From contig PKWF01000237.1 of NCBI GenBank assembly GCA_003133185.1, positions 1-8,376 on the forward strand: a DNA stretch of 8,376 nucleotides. The letters are read 5' to 3'. Both the position numbers and the translations under genes were made by a program. Positions 1 through 6,044 of the stretch are shown piece after piece. Source of the stretch: Vulcanimicrobiota bacterium (lineage in GTDB: Bacteria > Vulcanimicrobiota > Vulcanimicrobiia > Vulcanimicrobiales > Vulcanimicrobiaceae). How positions within the stretch are numbered: the first letter of the stretch is position 1; each line of letters starts with the position of its first letter. The notes beneath the pieces were generated by a model, which saw only the letters and a list, made by a program, of their open reading frames with translations, was not told where the DNA came from and searched no databases.

Positions 1-590
1 GCCGTCACGCGAACGACGATGCGGTCGGAGAGCACGCGCGTTCCGCCGGTCACCGCGCTGCGGTCGCCGCCCGATTCCCGAATCACCGGGGCCGATTCTC
101 CGGTAATCGCCGATTCGTCGATCGTCGCCGCCCCTTCGAGCACGTCGCCATCGGCGGGAATAACTTCGTTGGCCTCGACGACGTAGCGATCGCCCTTGCG
201 TAGCGTCGAACTCGCGACACGCTCTTCCGTGCCGTTATCGAGCAGTTGGCGCGCGTACGTGTCCGATTTCGTCCTGCGCAGTGCCTCGGCTTGGGCTTTT
301 CCGCGTCCTTCAGCAACCGCTTCGGCGAAGTTCGCGAACAGAACCGTAAACCACAGCCACGCCGCAATGGCGAGATCGAAGCCGGACATGCCGGCGTGCC
401 TGACGAGGTCCCGCACGAAGAAGATCGAGGTCGCTGCGGCCCCAACTTCGACGACGAACATGACTGGATTGCGCGCCTGCCAACGCGGATCCAGCTTCTT
501 GAACGAATCGACGAACGCGCGCGTAATTATCGCTCGGTCGAAGAGCGAGAGCGCTTTGGGGCGGCGCTCCAGTCGTCGTTGGCTAAGCAT
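1..590 (-). CDS. kdpB: KdpB, catalytic subunit of the Kdp K+-transporting P-type ATPase (N-terminal part, runs off left edge)
   Basis: KdpB hydrolyses ATP to drive K+ import by the KdpFABC complex in the inner membrane. The window holds 196 complete codons of a protein that is usually about 680-700 aa. Recognisable pieces are RNPVMFVVEVG (residues 40-50, first membrane helix), WLWFTVLFANFAEAVAEGRG (78-97, second helix and the conserved cytoplasmic exit), and the actuator domain with IPADGDV (144-150), the DESAITGES stretch (158-166, containing the P-type TGES motif at 163-166) and TGGT (181-184). The phosphorylation motif DKTGT lies outside the window. The ATG at 590 shares its A with the TGA stop of kdpA (TGATG, one-base overlap), and AAGGGA about 10 nt upstream is a plausible ribosome site, so translation is probably coupled to kdpA. 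Nothing in the visible part suggests damage. Confidence 0.96.
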   Translation of the reverse strand, partial: MLSQRRLERRPKALSLFDRAIITRAFVDSFKKLDPRWQARNPVMFVVEVGAAATSIFFVRDLVRHAGMSGFDLAIAAWLWFTVLFANFAEAVAEGRGKAQAEALRRTKSDTYARQLLDNGTEERVASSTLRKGDRYVVEANEVIPADGDVLEGAATIDESAITGESAPVIRESGGDRSAVTGGTRVLSDRIVVRVT

Positions 591-2290
591 CAGTACGTTT
601 TCCCTTGAAGAACGAGCAGATGTTCCACGATCGGTCCGAGCGAGTCGGCGGGAAGAAACGTCAGCGCGCCGACGATCACGATCACGCCGAGCAGCAGCGC
701 CACGAAGATGCCCGAATGGGTCGTGAACGTGCCCGGGCCCTCCGGCACTGCTTTCTTTCCGGCCAGCGCGCCGGCCAGCGCGAGCGCGGGCACCGCGACC
801 GCGAAGCGTCCAAACAGCATGTTCACGCCCGTCGTCAGATTATAGAACAGATTGGGTCCAAGGCCCGCGAACGCCGAGCCGTTATTGGCGTTGGTCGAGG
901 TGAATGCGTAGAGAATTTCGGAGAAGCCGTGTGGGCCGCCGTTGTTGAGCGTCGCCAAGCCGGCGGGAATCACGGCGGCGATCGCCGTCGGCACCAAGCA
1001 GAGAACCGGGGTCACGAGGGCCGCTAAGATCGCGAACTGCACCTCGCGGCGCTCGATCTTCTTGCCGAGATACTCCGGCGTCCGGCCCACCATCAGCCCC
1101 GCGATGAAGACCGTCAAGACGACGAAGACGATCATGCCGTACAACCCGCTGCCAACGCCGCCGAAAACGATCTCGCCCAACTGCATGTCGACGAGCGGGA
1201 CGAGGCCTCCCAGCGGCATGAACGAGTCGTGCATCGAGTCGACCGCACCGCAGGACGTGTCGGTCGTTACCGTCGCGAAAAGTGCGGAGCCCGAAACGCC
1301 AAAGCGGCACTCTTTCCCCTCCATGTTGCCGCCGGCCACGCCGAGGTGATGCACGATCGGGTTTCCACCGGCTTCGGCCCAGTACGCCAGCGTAAATCCG
1401 GCGAAGAATAGGATCGCCATTGCGGTGAAGATCGCCCATCCCTGGCGCGTATCTTTTACCATCTTGCCGTACATGTACGTCAGGCCGGCCCCGAGGGCGA
1501 AGATCAAGAGGAGCTCGACGAGGTTGGTGAACGGCGTCGGGTTCTCATTGGGTGAAGCCGAGTTGGCGTTGACGAATCCGCCGCCGTTGGTCCCGAGCTC
1601 TTTGATGACTTCTTGCGAGGCCATTGGGCCGCCGGTGACGGACTGTGAGAAACCCTCGACCGACTTCACCGCTTGATACGCATGCAAGTTCTGAGGGATT
1701 CCTTGAGATACGAACAAGAGCCCAACGACGATCGAGATCGGCAGCAGCACGTAGAGCGAGCAGCGCGTCAAGTCGACCCAGAAGTTTCCGAGCGTCTTCA
1801 CATTTGTCCGCACCAGGCCGCGCACGACTGCAACGGCGATTGCGATGCCGGCCGCCGCCGAGACAAAGTTATGCCAAGCCAAGCCGGCCATCTGCGACAG
1901 GTAGCTCATCGCGGTTTCGCCGGAGTAGAACTGCCAATTGGTGTTGGTCGTAAAACTCACCGCGGTGTTCCAGGCCAAGTCCGGCGCCATGTTGTCGATG
2001 TGCTGCGGATTAAAGGGGAGCCACTTCTGCGTGCGCAGCAGCACGTAAAGATACGCGAGGCCGACCAGCGAGAAGGCGAGCATCGAGAGCGCGTAGGCGT
2101 ACCACGTCATCTCCTCGTCTTCTCGAACACCGCAAAGACGATAGATTACTTTCTCGAGTGGCGCGAAGACGGGCGTCAGCCAGGTGCGCTCGCCCTCGAA
2201 GACGTGGGCCAGATACGTCCCGAGCGGCTTTGTGACCGCCAGAACGAGCAGGAAGAAGATAATGGCCTGCAGCCATCCAATCGCAGTCAT
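590..2290 (-). CDS. kdpA: KdpA, K+-binding and translocating subunit of the Kdp ATPase (canonical copy)
   Basis: KdpA is the channel-like inner-membrane subunit that selects K+ and passes it to KdpB; it belongs to the superfamily of K+ transporters with four pore-loop repeats. At 566 aa it has the family's usual length. All four selectivity-filter segments look canonical: TNTNWQ (residues 115-120), TNGGGFVNANS (234-244), GGNMEGKE (320-327) and TSTNANNGSAF (464-474). Other hallmarks are TSCGAVDSMHDSF (345-357), FGGVGSGLYG (376-385), GRTPEYLGKKIERREVQ (402-418) and the C-terminal LTFLPADSLGPIVEH. The ATG at 2290 lies 9 nt after the kdpF stop; the TAGGA made by that stop is an acceptable ribosome site. 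A second, divergent KdpA is encoded at 6109-7791. This is the copy expected to work with the adjoining kdpB. Confidence 0.98.
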   Translation of the reverse strand: MTAIGWLQAIIFFLLVLAVTKPLGTYLAHVFEGERTWLTPVFAPLEKVIYRLCGVREDEEMTWYAYALSMLAFSLVGLAYLYVLLRTQKWLPFNPQHIDNMAPDLAWNTAVSFTTNTNWQFYSGETAMSYLSQMAGLAWHNFVSAAAGIAIAVAVVRGLVRTNVKTLGNFWVDLTRCSLYVLLPISIVVGLLFVSQGIPQNLHAYQAVKSVEGFSQSVTGGPMASQEVIKELGTNGGGFVNANSASPNENPTPFTNLVELLLIFALGAGLTYMYGKMVKDTRQGWAIFTAMAILFFAGFTLAYWAEAGGNPIVHHLGVAGGNMEGKECRFGVSGSALFATVTTDTSCGAVDSMHDSFMPLGGLVPLVDMQLGEIVFGGVGSGLYGMIVFVVLTVFIAGLMVGRTPEYLGKKIERREVQFAILAALVTPVLCLVPTAIAAVIPAGLATLNNGGPHGFSEILYAFTSTNANNGSAFAGLGPNLFYNLTTGVNMLFGRFAVAVPALALAGALAGKKAVPEGPGTFTTHSGIFVALLLGVIVIVGALTFLPADSLGPIVEHLLVLQGKTY

Positions 2291-2299
2291 CGAGCGTTC

Positions 2300-2389
2300 C
2301 TAGAACTTCTCAGGGCGAAGCATCGCGAAGACGAGATATGCCAAGCCTGCAATGGTCAGGATAAGGCCCAAGAGATCATCAAACGGCAT
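2300..2389 (-). CDS. kdpF: KdpF, small membrane subunit of the Kdp ATPase
   Basis: This 29-codon ORF reads MPFDDLLGLILTIAGLAYLV at its start and finishes FAMLRPEKF. It is a single hydrophobic helix followed by the short charged R-P-E-(K/R)-F/L tail typical of KdpF, which binds KdpA at the lipid face and stabilises the KdpFABC complex. Length (about 29 aa) and position directly ahead of kdpA both match the family. It starts 3 nt after the stop of the preceding 28-aa ORF and ends 9 nt before kdpA. It is short enough to be missed by automatic gene calling. Confidence 0.93.
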   Translation of the reverse strand: MPFDDLLGLILTIAGLAYLVFAMLRPEKF

Positions 2390-2392
2390 TGC

Positions 2393-2479
2393 CTATACTT
2401 TCTCGCAGCCGATGACGTACAAATCCAAGAGCGCGAAGCAGACGATCGACAAGAGAACGATCCCGATTTCCAGCAGCAT
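2393..2479 (-). CDS. 28-aa single-helix membrane peptide, first gene of the kdp operon
   Basis: The ORF encodes 28 residues: a hydrophobic stretch starting MLLEIGIVLLSIVCFALL, then D-L-Y-V-I and the tail GCEKV. It could span the membrane once. From memory, similar peptides ending in Y-x-x-GCE-(K/R)-(L/V) precede kdpF or kdpA in other bacteria, usually annotated as hypothetical; I could not check this. Support here comes from the -10-like hexamer exactly 9 nt before its ATG, the 3-nt gap to kdpF, and the operator 52 nt upstream. Its Cys near the membrane edge is notable. A role as an accessory subunit or regulator of the Kdp complex is inference from position. The alternative is a translated leader with no function as a protein. 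Confidence 0.72.
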   Translation of the reverse strand: MLLEIGIVLLSIVCFALLDLYVIGCEKV

Positions 2480-2488
2480 CTCGTCTCT

Positions 2489-2494
2489 AGGATA
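2489..2494 (-). promoter_or_regulatory. Putative -10 hexamer of the kdp operon (TATCCT)
   Basis: On the minus strand TATCCT ends 9 nt before the ATG at 2479. With a 17-nt spacer, CTGGCA (2512-2517) matches four of six bases of the -35 consensus. Transcription would begin within about three bases of the start codon, giving a leaderless or nearly leaderless mRNA; no Shine-Dalgarno sequence is visible ahead of this ATG. The same hexamer-to-ATG distance recurs at the porin gene, the second kdpA and the 141-aa gene. A 7-bp inverted repeat (2502-2508 and 2517-2523, 8-nt gap) covers the -35 region. Confidence 0.5.
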
Positions 2495-2519
2495 CCCCGA
2501 CTGGCGGCCGTTGCCAGCC

Positions 2520-2542
2520 GCCAAACGGATGATCCGTTCGGA
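2520..2542. promoter_or_regulatory. Operator-like palindrome, copy 1 (kdp operon)
   Basis: The core AACGGAT-G-ATCCGTT (2524-2538) is a perfect 7-1-7 inverted repeat centred on 2531. AACGGATGATCCGTTCGGAC (2524-2543) is identical over 20 bases to copy 2. The centre is 52 nt from the first kdp ORF start and 37 nt from its -10 hexamer, just upstream of the -35 position, which suits an activator. A one-base centre cannot form an RNA hairpin, so this reads as a binding site for a dimeric protein. An additional half-like element, TCCAAACGGACG, lies at 2546-2557. The regulator is not identified. Confidence 0.75.
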
Positions 2543-2595
2543 CTATCCAAACGGACGCGCCCGAATGGCGGATGGCACGCAGTGCCTTAGACGCT

Positions 2596-2601
2596 TATAA
2601 T
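2596..2601 (+). promoter_or_regulatory. Consensus -10 hexamer (TATAAT) ahead of the decayed gene
   Basis: A perfect TATAAT lies 8 nt before the ATG at 2610, close to the 9-nt leaderless spacing seen at the other promoters here. No good -35 is present (TGGCAC at 2573-2578 with a 17-nt spacer is weak). It points away from the kdp promoter, so 2480-2609 is a divergent control region. If still active, it would transcribe a damaged reading frame towards 3136-3999. Confidence 0.5.
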
Positions 2602-2609
2602 CGGCGCTG

Positions 2610-3088
2610 ATGCATGCAGTTGTGCTCTCTCTCGTCACCCTGATGGGAGCTGCTGCCTCTCCCACACGATCGCCAACGCCGAGGGGCCCAAGCGATCCCT
2701 GCGGATCGATTCTCTCCATCGGGTTACGGCGCGAGGTGGCTGTATGGCGTCAACGCCGCAATCACATATCCGACGGCCTCGCGGGCGCTTTCCGCGGGAG
2801 CCGATCAGTACGTCGCCCGAACGCCGCCAACGTTCCGCAATCCTATTTCGCGTTCGTTCCGAGCTTCGTGGCCTCGGCGTCGCTGCCCGGCCCGTCGGAG
2901 TTCTACGTTGAGCACACCTATTTCAGTCGGGCGGGCGCCGGATTGGGCGCCAAGAGTCTGATCGATACCGCGTTCTTGCGCGATTTCGGAAATAGCGTTC
3001 AGCTCGATGTCGAGTACGGTTTTTCGCTCACCTGCTTGACGGGCAGCGGCAGCAGGACCTGGGCGCCGGCGCCTCATTTATGTTCTAA
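2610..3088 (+). pseudogene. Decayed tandem copy of the adjacent secreted beta-barrel protein gene (3136-3999)
   Basis: The start encodes a short signal-like segment and S-P-T-P-R-G-P-SDPCGSILSI, matching PSPTPGLSDPCGSILSI of the intact neighbour. At about 2721 the homology jumps to another frame (GYGARWLYGVN from 2722, compared with GYSTRWLYGVN at residues 141-151 of the neighbour), so some 87 residues are missing. After ADQYVA about 33 residues are lost and homology returns to the first frame (QSYFAFVPS, then LPGPSEFYVEHTYFS and GAKSLID). Near 3029 it shifts frame again, and the true end LGAGASFMF-stop lies at 3059-3088. An open frame continues to 3158, but its last part is out-of-frame read-through. 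Two internal deletions and at least two frame changes make a functional product unlikely. Confidence 0.85.
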
Positions 3089-3091
3089 AAT
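3086..3091 (+). promoter_or_regulatory. Possible -10 hexamer (TAAAAT) for the secreted protein gene
   Basis: TAAAAT overlaps the stop codon of the decayed copy and lies 44 nt before the ATG at 3136. It matches five of six -10 bases but has no obvious -35 partner. It is the best candidate in the 47-nt gap, though transcription could also enter from the TATAAT at 2596. Confidence 0.25.
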
Positions 3092-3135
3092 CGGCTCGCA
3101 CAGGCTTCTTTCGCCGTGGCCAAGTAGCTCCCGGG

Positions 3136-3999
3136 ATGACCGCCGGGCGCCTCTTTAGGCTTGCCGCCTTTGCCGCGGCGTTCGCGCTCTGCGGCGCCGT
3201 CGCCGCGGCCCAGACGCCCCCGCCCGCGGCGATCCAACCGTCGCCTTCCCCAACTCCCGGCCTCAGCGACCCGTGCGGCTCGATCCTCTCGATCGTGAAT
3301 CGGCCGACAGTCACGACCGGCACGTGCACGGTGCGCACGGGAAACTTCGATCTCGAGAACGGCTACACGAATACGACGATAACGGGTCTGGGCGGCGGCA
3401 GCGGCGCGAACTACCCGCAATCGCTGATCCGCATCGGCACGGCCGATCCTCACTTCGACCTAGAGTTCGGTCCGCCGAGCCTTCAAACGTCGACGGCCGG
3501 CGTCCCGCGCGTGACCGGGAGCAGCGACGTCAACATGGGCGCCAAGTACGAGCTCGGATATAGCACTCGCTGGTTGTACGGCGTCAATGGCGTGGTAACG
3601 TTCCCCACGGGCGCGCAAGCCTTCACCGCCGGAGGTACGCAGTACACGGGCAACTTAAATTGGGGCTATACGGTGAACTCGATTATCGGACTCGACGGAA
3701 GCCTGAGCTTCAATTCGTTCTCCGGCTGCGGCACGGCGCATGACGCCCAGTCCTATTTTGCGTTCGTCCCTAGCCTTGAGGTTACGGCGTCGCTACCCGG
3801 ACCCGCGGAGTTTTTCGGCGAGTACGCCTACTTTAGCCAAGCCGGCGTCGGGCTCGGCAGCAAAAGCCTCATCGACTTCGGGTACGTCCGCGACCTTGGA
3901 GCGCACGTACAGCTCGACGTTGAGTGGGGTTTCTCACCAACGCTGCTCGCCGGGCAGAAGCAGCACTACATCGGGGCGGGCGCTTCGCTCATGCTATAG
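3136..3999 (+). CDS. Secreted outer-membrane beta-barrel protein, MetA-pathway/transporter-like
   Basis: This 287-aa protein has a Sec signal peptide (basic MTAGRLFR, hydrophobic core, likely cleavage after A-A-A at residue 25), then a Pro-rich linker (26-43) and a body rich in alternating hydrophobic and Gly/aromatic residues. Segments such as DVNMGAKYELGYSTRWLYG (131-149), TFPTGAQAFTAGG (155-167), FVPSLEVTASLPGPAEFFGE (210-229), GLGSKSLIDFGYVRD (239-253) and the end HYIGAGASLML look like successive outer-membrane strands. The overall pattern recalls the 'MetA-pathway of phenol degradation' beta-barrel family, but I would not assign a substrate. It contains four Cys (19, 48, 64, 198); the first lies in the signal peptide. 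No Shine-Dalgarno sequence is clear; the start is set by the signal peptide. A degenerate copy lies directly upstream, and the porin gene converges on it with only 10 nt between stops. Confidence 0.8.
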   Translation: MTAGRLFRLAAFAAAFALCGAVAAAQTPPPAAIQPSPSPTPGLSDPCGSILSIVNRPTVTTGTCTVRTGNFDLENGYTNTTITGLGGGSGANYPQSLIRIGTADPHFDLEFGPPSLQTSTAGVPRVTGSSDVNMGAKYELGYSTRWLYGVNGVVTFPTGAQAFTAGGTQYTGNLNWGYTVNSIIGLDGSLSFNSFSGCGTAHDAQSYFAFVPSLEVTASLPGPAEFFGEYAYFSQAGVGLGSKSLIDFGYVRDLGAHVQLDVEWGFSPTLLAGQKQHYIGAGASLML

Positions 4000-4009
4000 A
4001 CGCGAGCCT

Positions 4010-5482
4010 CTACGGATTGCCGTAGTTGAGGATTGCGTCCATTCCGAAGGTGTTCTGATACGCCTTTGTCCCGTTGTCCCAAGGCGTGATCCCTGGTCGA
4101 AACGACTTTTCGGTCCGAATCTCCGGCCGAATCATGAACACATTTGAAAACCGGTGCGTTACGCCCAGCGTCAGGCTGCCGTAGGCTGTCGGGAACCCCG
4201 AGCGCTCGCCACGCGGATCGTTGATGTAATCGGTTCGGAACGATACGAAATCGTGTTTTGAAAAGATGTACTCGAGGTAGTCGACGAAACCGGTCGCCGT
4301 CGAGAGGCCGGGAAGAAAGGCTCCGATGCCGCCACCCGCTCCGAGGTAGAGTGGACCTCCCGTGGCGACGTTGTAGTTGTTGACGGTGCCTCCGACGTAA
4401 GCGTTGTATTCGTAGAGGTAGTACGCCTCGAACTGATTCTGAAATCCGGAATTAAACACGTGCGTCCAGGTGACGTTCTGCTGCTGGAGGTTGTCGTGAC
4501 CCCAGATCATCGGCTTGACCTGTCCGGTCACCGGGTCGAAGTACGTTCCTTTGGTGTACGTTGTAAAATTCTGACCGTTCTTGGAACCCAGGCTGATCGA
4601 ATTGATGCCGAAGAGCACCGAGTTGCGATTGGAGTGCGACACATACCTCGCCAGCATCATGCCCGTTGGAAAATGGGCAGAGCCGTCCCACGGCGCGATG
4701 TCTTCGCCCCAGTCCAAGGCGTACTCAATCGTCCAATAGCTGCTCAACTTGGTCGCGGAGAGGACTCCGGTCTGCGTATACGAGTCGAAATCGAACATCA
4801 GCGAGTGCGTGTAGAGGAAGTTATTCGGCGCCAGCTGCGCCTCGATGTCAGGCGGTGAGATGTAGCGTCCGATCTCAACGGACGTTCCCTCGCCCATCTT
4901 CGGAAAGTACAGAATTCCGTAGGCCTCGACCGGGTCGAATCCGTTGGTTTGGTTGCGCAGCAGCAGCTGATTGCTCAGGATACCCTGTTGCGTGGTCCAG
5001 CGGTAATCCACGCCATATAAGCCGGTAATGCGAAAGCCCCAATCGTCGTGATCGGTCTGCACCGTGTCGGGCTGCAGTTCGAAACGCTGAACGGCCTGGT
5101 CCATTTGCACCCGGTTGGGAACGTCGTCATAAGTAAGCGGATAGTTCGAATACCTCGACGTGCTCTCTTCGATGCCGGGATCCAGCCAGCCATAGGCACG
5201 TACGCCGGGATCGGTTGGAACGCCGATTGTCGGCCCGTTGAACTCGGAACCGCCGCCTCCGGTGAAGAGGGGATCGAACGGCGCTGGGAGCGCGCGCCGG
5301 AGTCCCGGCGCACTCGACGCGGCCGGGCTAGCCACGGTGAGCGGCGCCGTCTGCGCGATGTTTAGAGGCGATGCGGAGGGGGAGGGCGAGGGAGCGGTCT
5401 GCGCGCCCGCCGGCCGTGCGATCAGCACGAGCGCGGCGCATGCGCAGCCTACGAGAACGAGACGCAACGAGAAATTCGACAT
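4010..5482 (-). CDS. Outer-membrane porin, OmpL-like beta-barrel (BBP2-type)
   Basis: The 490-aa product has a signal peptide (residues 1-27, cleavage after A-G-A), a Ser/Pro/Ala linker (28-62) and a long Tyr/Gly/Asn-rich barrel. RAYGWLDPGIEES, WGFRITGLYGVDYRW, DPVEAYGILYFPK, VEIGRYISPPDIEAQLAPNN and FLYTHSLMFDFDSYTQTGV follow the layout I associate with putative beta-barrel porin-2 (PF07642). These are passive outer-membrane channels; the substrate cannot be read from sequence. Two things suggest K+ entry: it carries the same palindrome as the kdp operon with the same promoter geometry, and, from memory, similar porins sit inside kdp gene clusters in some other bacteria. The ATG at 5482 has no Shine-Dalgarno sequence but lies 9 nt from a -10-like hexamer. 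The final residues NYGNP lack the usual terminal aromatic residue. Confidence 0.85.
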   Translation of the reverse strand: MSNFSLRLVLVGCACAALVLIARPAGAQTAPSPSPSASPLNIAQTAPLTVASPAASSAPGLRRALPAPFDPLFTGGGGSEFNGPTIGVPTDPGVRAYGWLDPGIEESTSRYSNYPLTYDDVPNRVQMDQAVQRFELQPDTVQTDHDDWGFRITGLYGVDYRWTTQQGILSNQLLLRNQTNGFDPVEAYGILYFPKMGEGTSVEIGRYISPPDIEAQLAPNNFLYTHSLMFDFDSYTQTGVLSATKLSSYWTIEYALDWGEDIAPWDGSAHFPTGMMLARYVSHSNRNSVLFGINSISLGSKNGQNFTTYTKGTYFDPVTGQVKPMIWGHDNLQQQNVTWTHVFNSGFQNQFEAYYLYEYNAYVGGTVNNYNVATGGPLYLGAGGGIGAFLPGLSTATGFVDYLEYIFSKHDFVSFRTDYINDPRGERSGFPTAYGSLTLGVTHRFSNVFMIRPEIRTEKSFRPGITPWDNGTKAYQNTFGMDAILNYGNP

Positions 5483-5491
5483 ATCGCCTAC

Positions 5492-5497
5492 AGATTA
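5492..5497 (-). promoter_or_regulatory. Putative -10 hexamer of the porin gene (TAATCT)
   Basis: TAATCT on the minus strand ends 9 nt before the ATG at 5482. By itself it is a poor match (three of six), but its placement is the same as at kdp and the second kdpA. No -35-like sequence exists at 16-18 nt upstream (GGTGCT at 17), so transcription would need an activator; the palindrome at 5525-5547 ends 27 nt upstream of the hexamer. Confidence 0.4.
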
Positions 5498-5524
5498 CGC
5501 CGCGCAATCGAACGAGCACCAGCC

Positions 5525-5547
5525 GTCGAACGGATGATCCGTTCGGA
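5525..5547. promoter_or_regulatory. Operator-like palindrome, copy 2 (porin gene)
   Basis: AACGGAT-G-ATCCGTT at 5529-5543, centred on 5536, with GGA at 5545-5547 on the right flank. It shares 20 identical bases (5529-5548) with copy 1. The centre is 54 nt from the porin start codon and 39 nt from its -10 hexamer. On its other side is the 3' end of the 141-aa gene, so only the porin can be the target. Confidence 0.75.
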
Positions 5548-5572
5548 CCGAAGGGCTGATCGCCGCGAAGGC

Positions 5573-5998
5573 TTAGGAGGGTGCCGGAGCCGCCGAAGGT
5601 GCCGGCCACGCGGTGCCGTCCGAGAAGCCGACGTAATCGACGCGGCAAACACTTGGCGAAGGCCCGCGATATCGCACGTTGTAAAAGCCGGCGAATGCGT
5701 GGTCGATCTGAACGTTCTGGGTAAAGGTTCCCCGATCGATGATTCGCTCCGTCCGGCCGGAATAGCCGATCGTGAACGCGACGATTTTTGCAGCCGTCGC
5801 TCGCCGGTTCGTAAACGAGAGCACGATCGGCTTGTACGCCGATACGTCGGCGCGGTTCCCGACGATGCGACACTCGTCGATATCCACGGGAGTCGGCAGA
5901 GTCGCCGCCATTGCCGCGGCAGGTTGCAGCAGCAAAGCGCAACCAGTTGCCAGCACGAACCCGGCGATGCGAGACCGATAAATCCGACTTCCAGCCAT
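5573..5998 (-). CDS. Small secreted protein of unknown function, C-x-V-x-Y-V-x-F-x-DGT motif
   Basis: The 141-aa product has a signal peptide (basic MAGSRIYRSRIAG, hydrophobic core, likely cleavage near A-M-A-A at 29-32), so it is exported. The mature part contains VLSFTNRRATAAKIVAFTIG, which looks like a beta-sandwich segment of an extracellular protein, then CRVDYVGFSDGTAW, then an Ala/Pro/Ser tail (APSAAPAPS). Two Cys in the mature part (DECRIVG near 43 and VCRVDY near 117) could form a disulfide. I do not recognise a named family; I recall comparable short secreted proteins with this ending in Eremiobacterota, from memory only. The ATG at 5998 has no Shine-Dalgarno sequence but sits 9 nt from TATACG. 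It is divergent from the second kdpA and shares the 110-bp control region containing palindrome copy 3. It ends 90 nt before the porin gene on the same strand. Confidence 0.75.
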   Translation of the reverse strand: MAGSRIYRSRIAGFVLATGCALLLQPAAAMAATLPTPVDIDECRIVGNRADVSAYKPIVLSFTNRRATAAKIVAFTIGYSGRTERIIDRGTFTQNVQIDHAFAGFYNVRYRGPSPSVCRVDYVGFSDGTAWPAPSAAPAPS

Positions 5999-6007
5999 GG
6001 TGTAACA

Positions 6008-6013
6008 CGTATA
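6008..6013 (-). promoter_or_regulatory. Putative -10 hexamer of the 141-aa gene (TATACG)
   Basis: TATACG on the minus strand ends 9 nt before the ATG at 5998, the same leaderless spacing as the neighbouring promoters. No -35-like sequence is seen. Palindrome copy 3 is centred 43 nt from it, about half a helical turn off the 37-39 nt seen at kdp, porin and kdpA2, so this promoter may not respond in the same way. Confidence 0.35.
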
Positions 6014-6044
6014 GCGTACGCCGCCGGGTGCGCCGGCGGCAGCC

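Noticed and set aside
485..495. CGGATCC at 486-492 as a fourth operator copy
   Set aside because: It lies inside kdpB coding sequence and lacks the ACGGAT-N-ATCCGT layout; a six-base match is expected by chance.
2480..2520. A c-di-AMP (ydaO-type) riboswitch ahead of the kdp genes, as known in some bacteria
   Set aside because: The -10 hexamer is 9 nt from the first start codon, so there is no 5' leader to hold a riboswitch, and no suitable conserved helices are seen.
1673..2590. A 305-codon open frame on the plus strand across kdpA, kdpF and the 28-aa ORF
   Set aside because: It is antisense to a fully recognisable kdpA and kdpF, its translation is Arg/Gln/Asp-rich with no domain, and it has no promoter. 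GC-rich codon bias on the opposite strand explains it.
2610..3158. The 182-codon frame taken as an intact secreted protein gene
   Set aside because: Homology to the downstream gene jumps between frames and lacks about 120 residues. The last part (from about 3029 to 3158) is out of frame and runs past the paralogue-equivalent stop at 3086-3088.
3999..4010. A bidirectional terminator between the convergent barrel gene and porin gene
   Set aside because: Only 10 nt separate the stops and no hairpin with a T-run is visible there.
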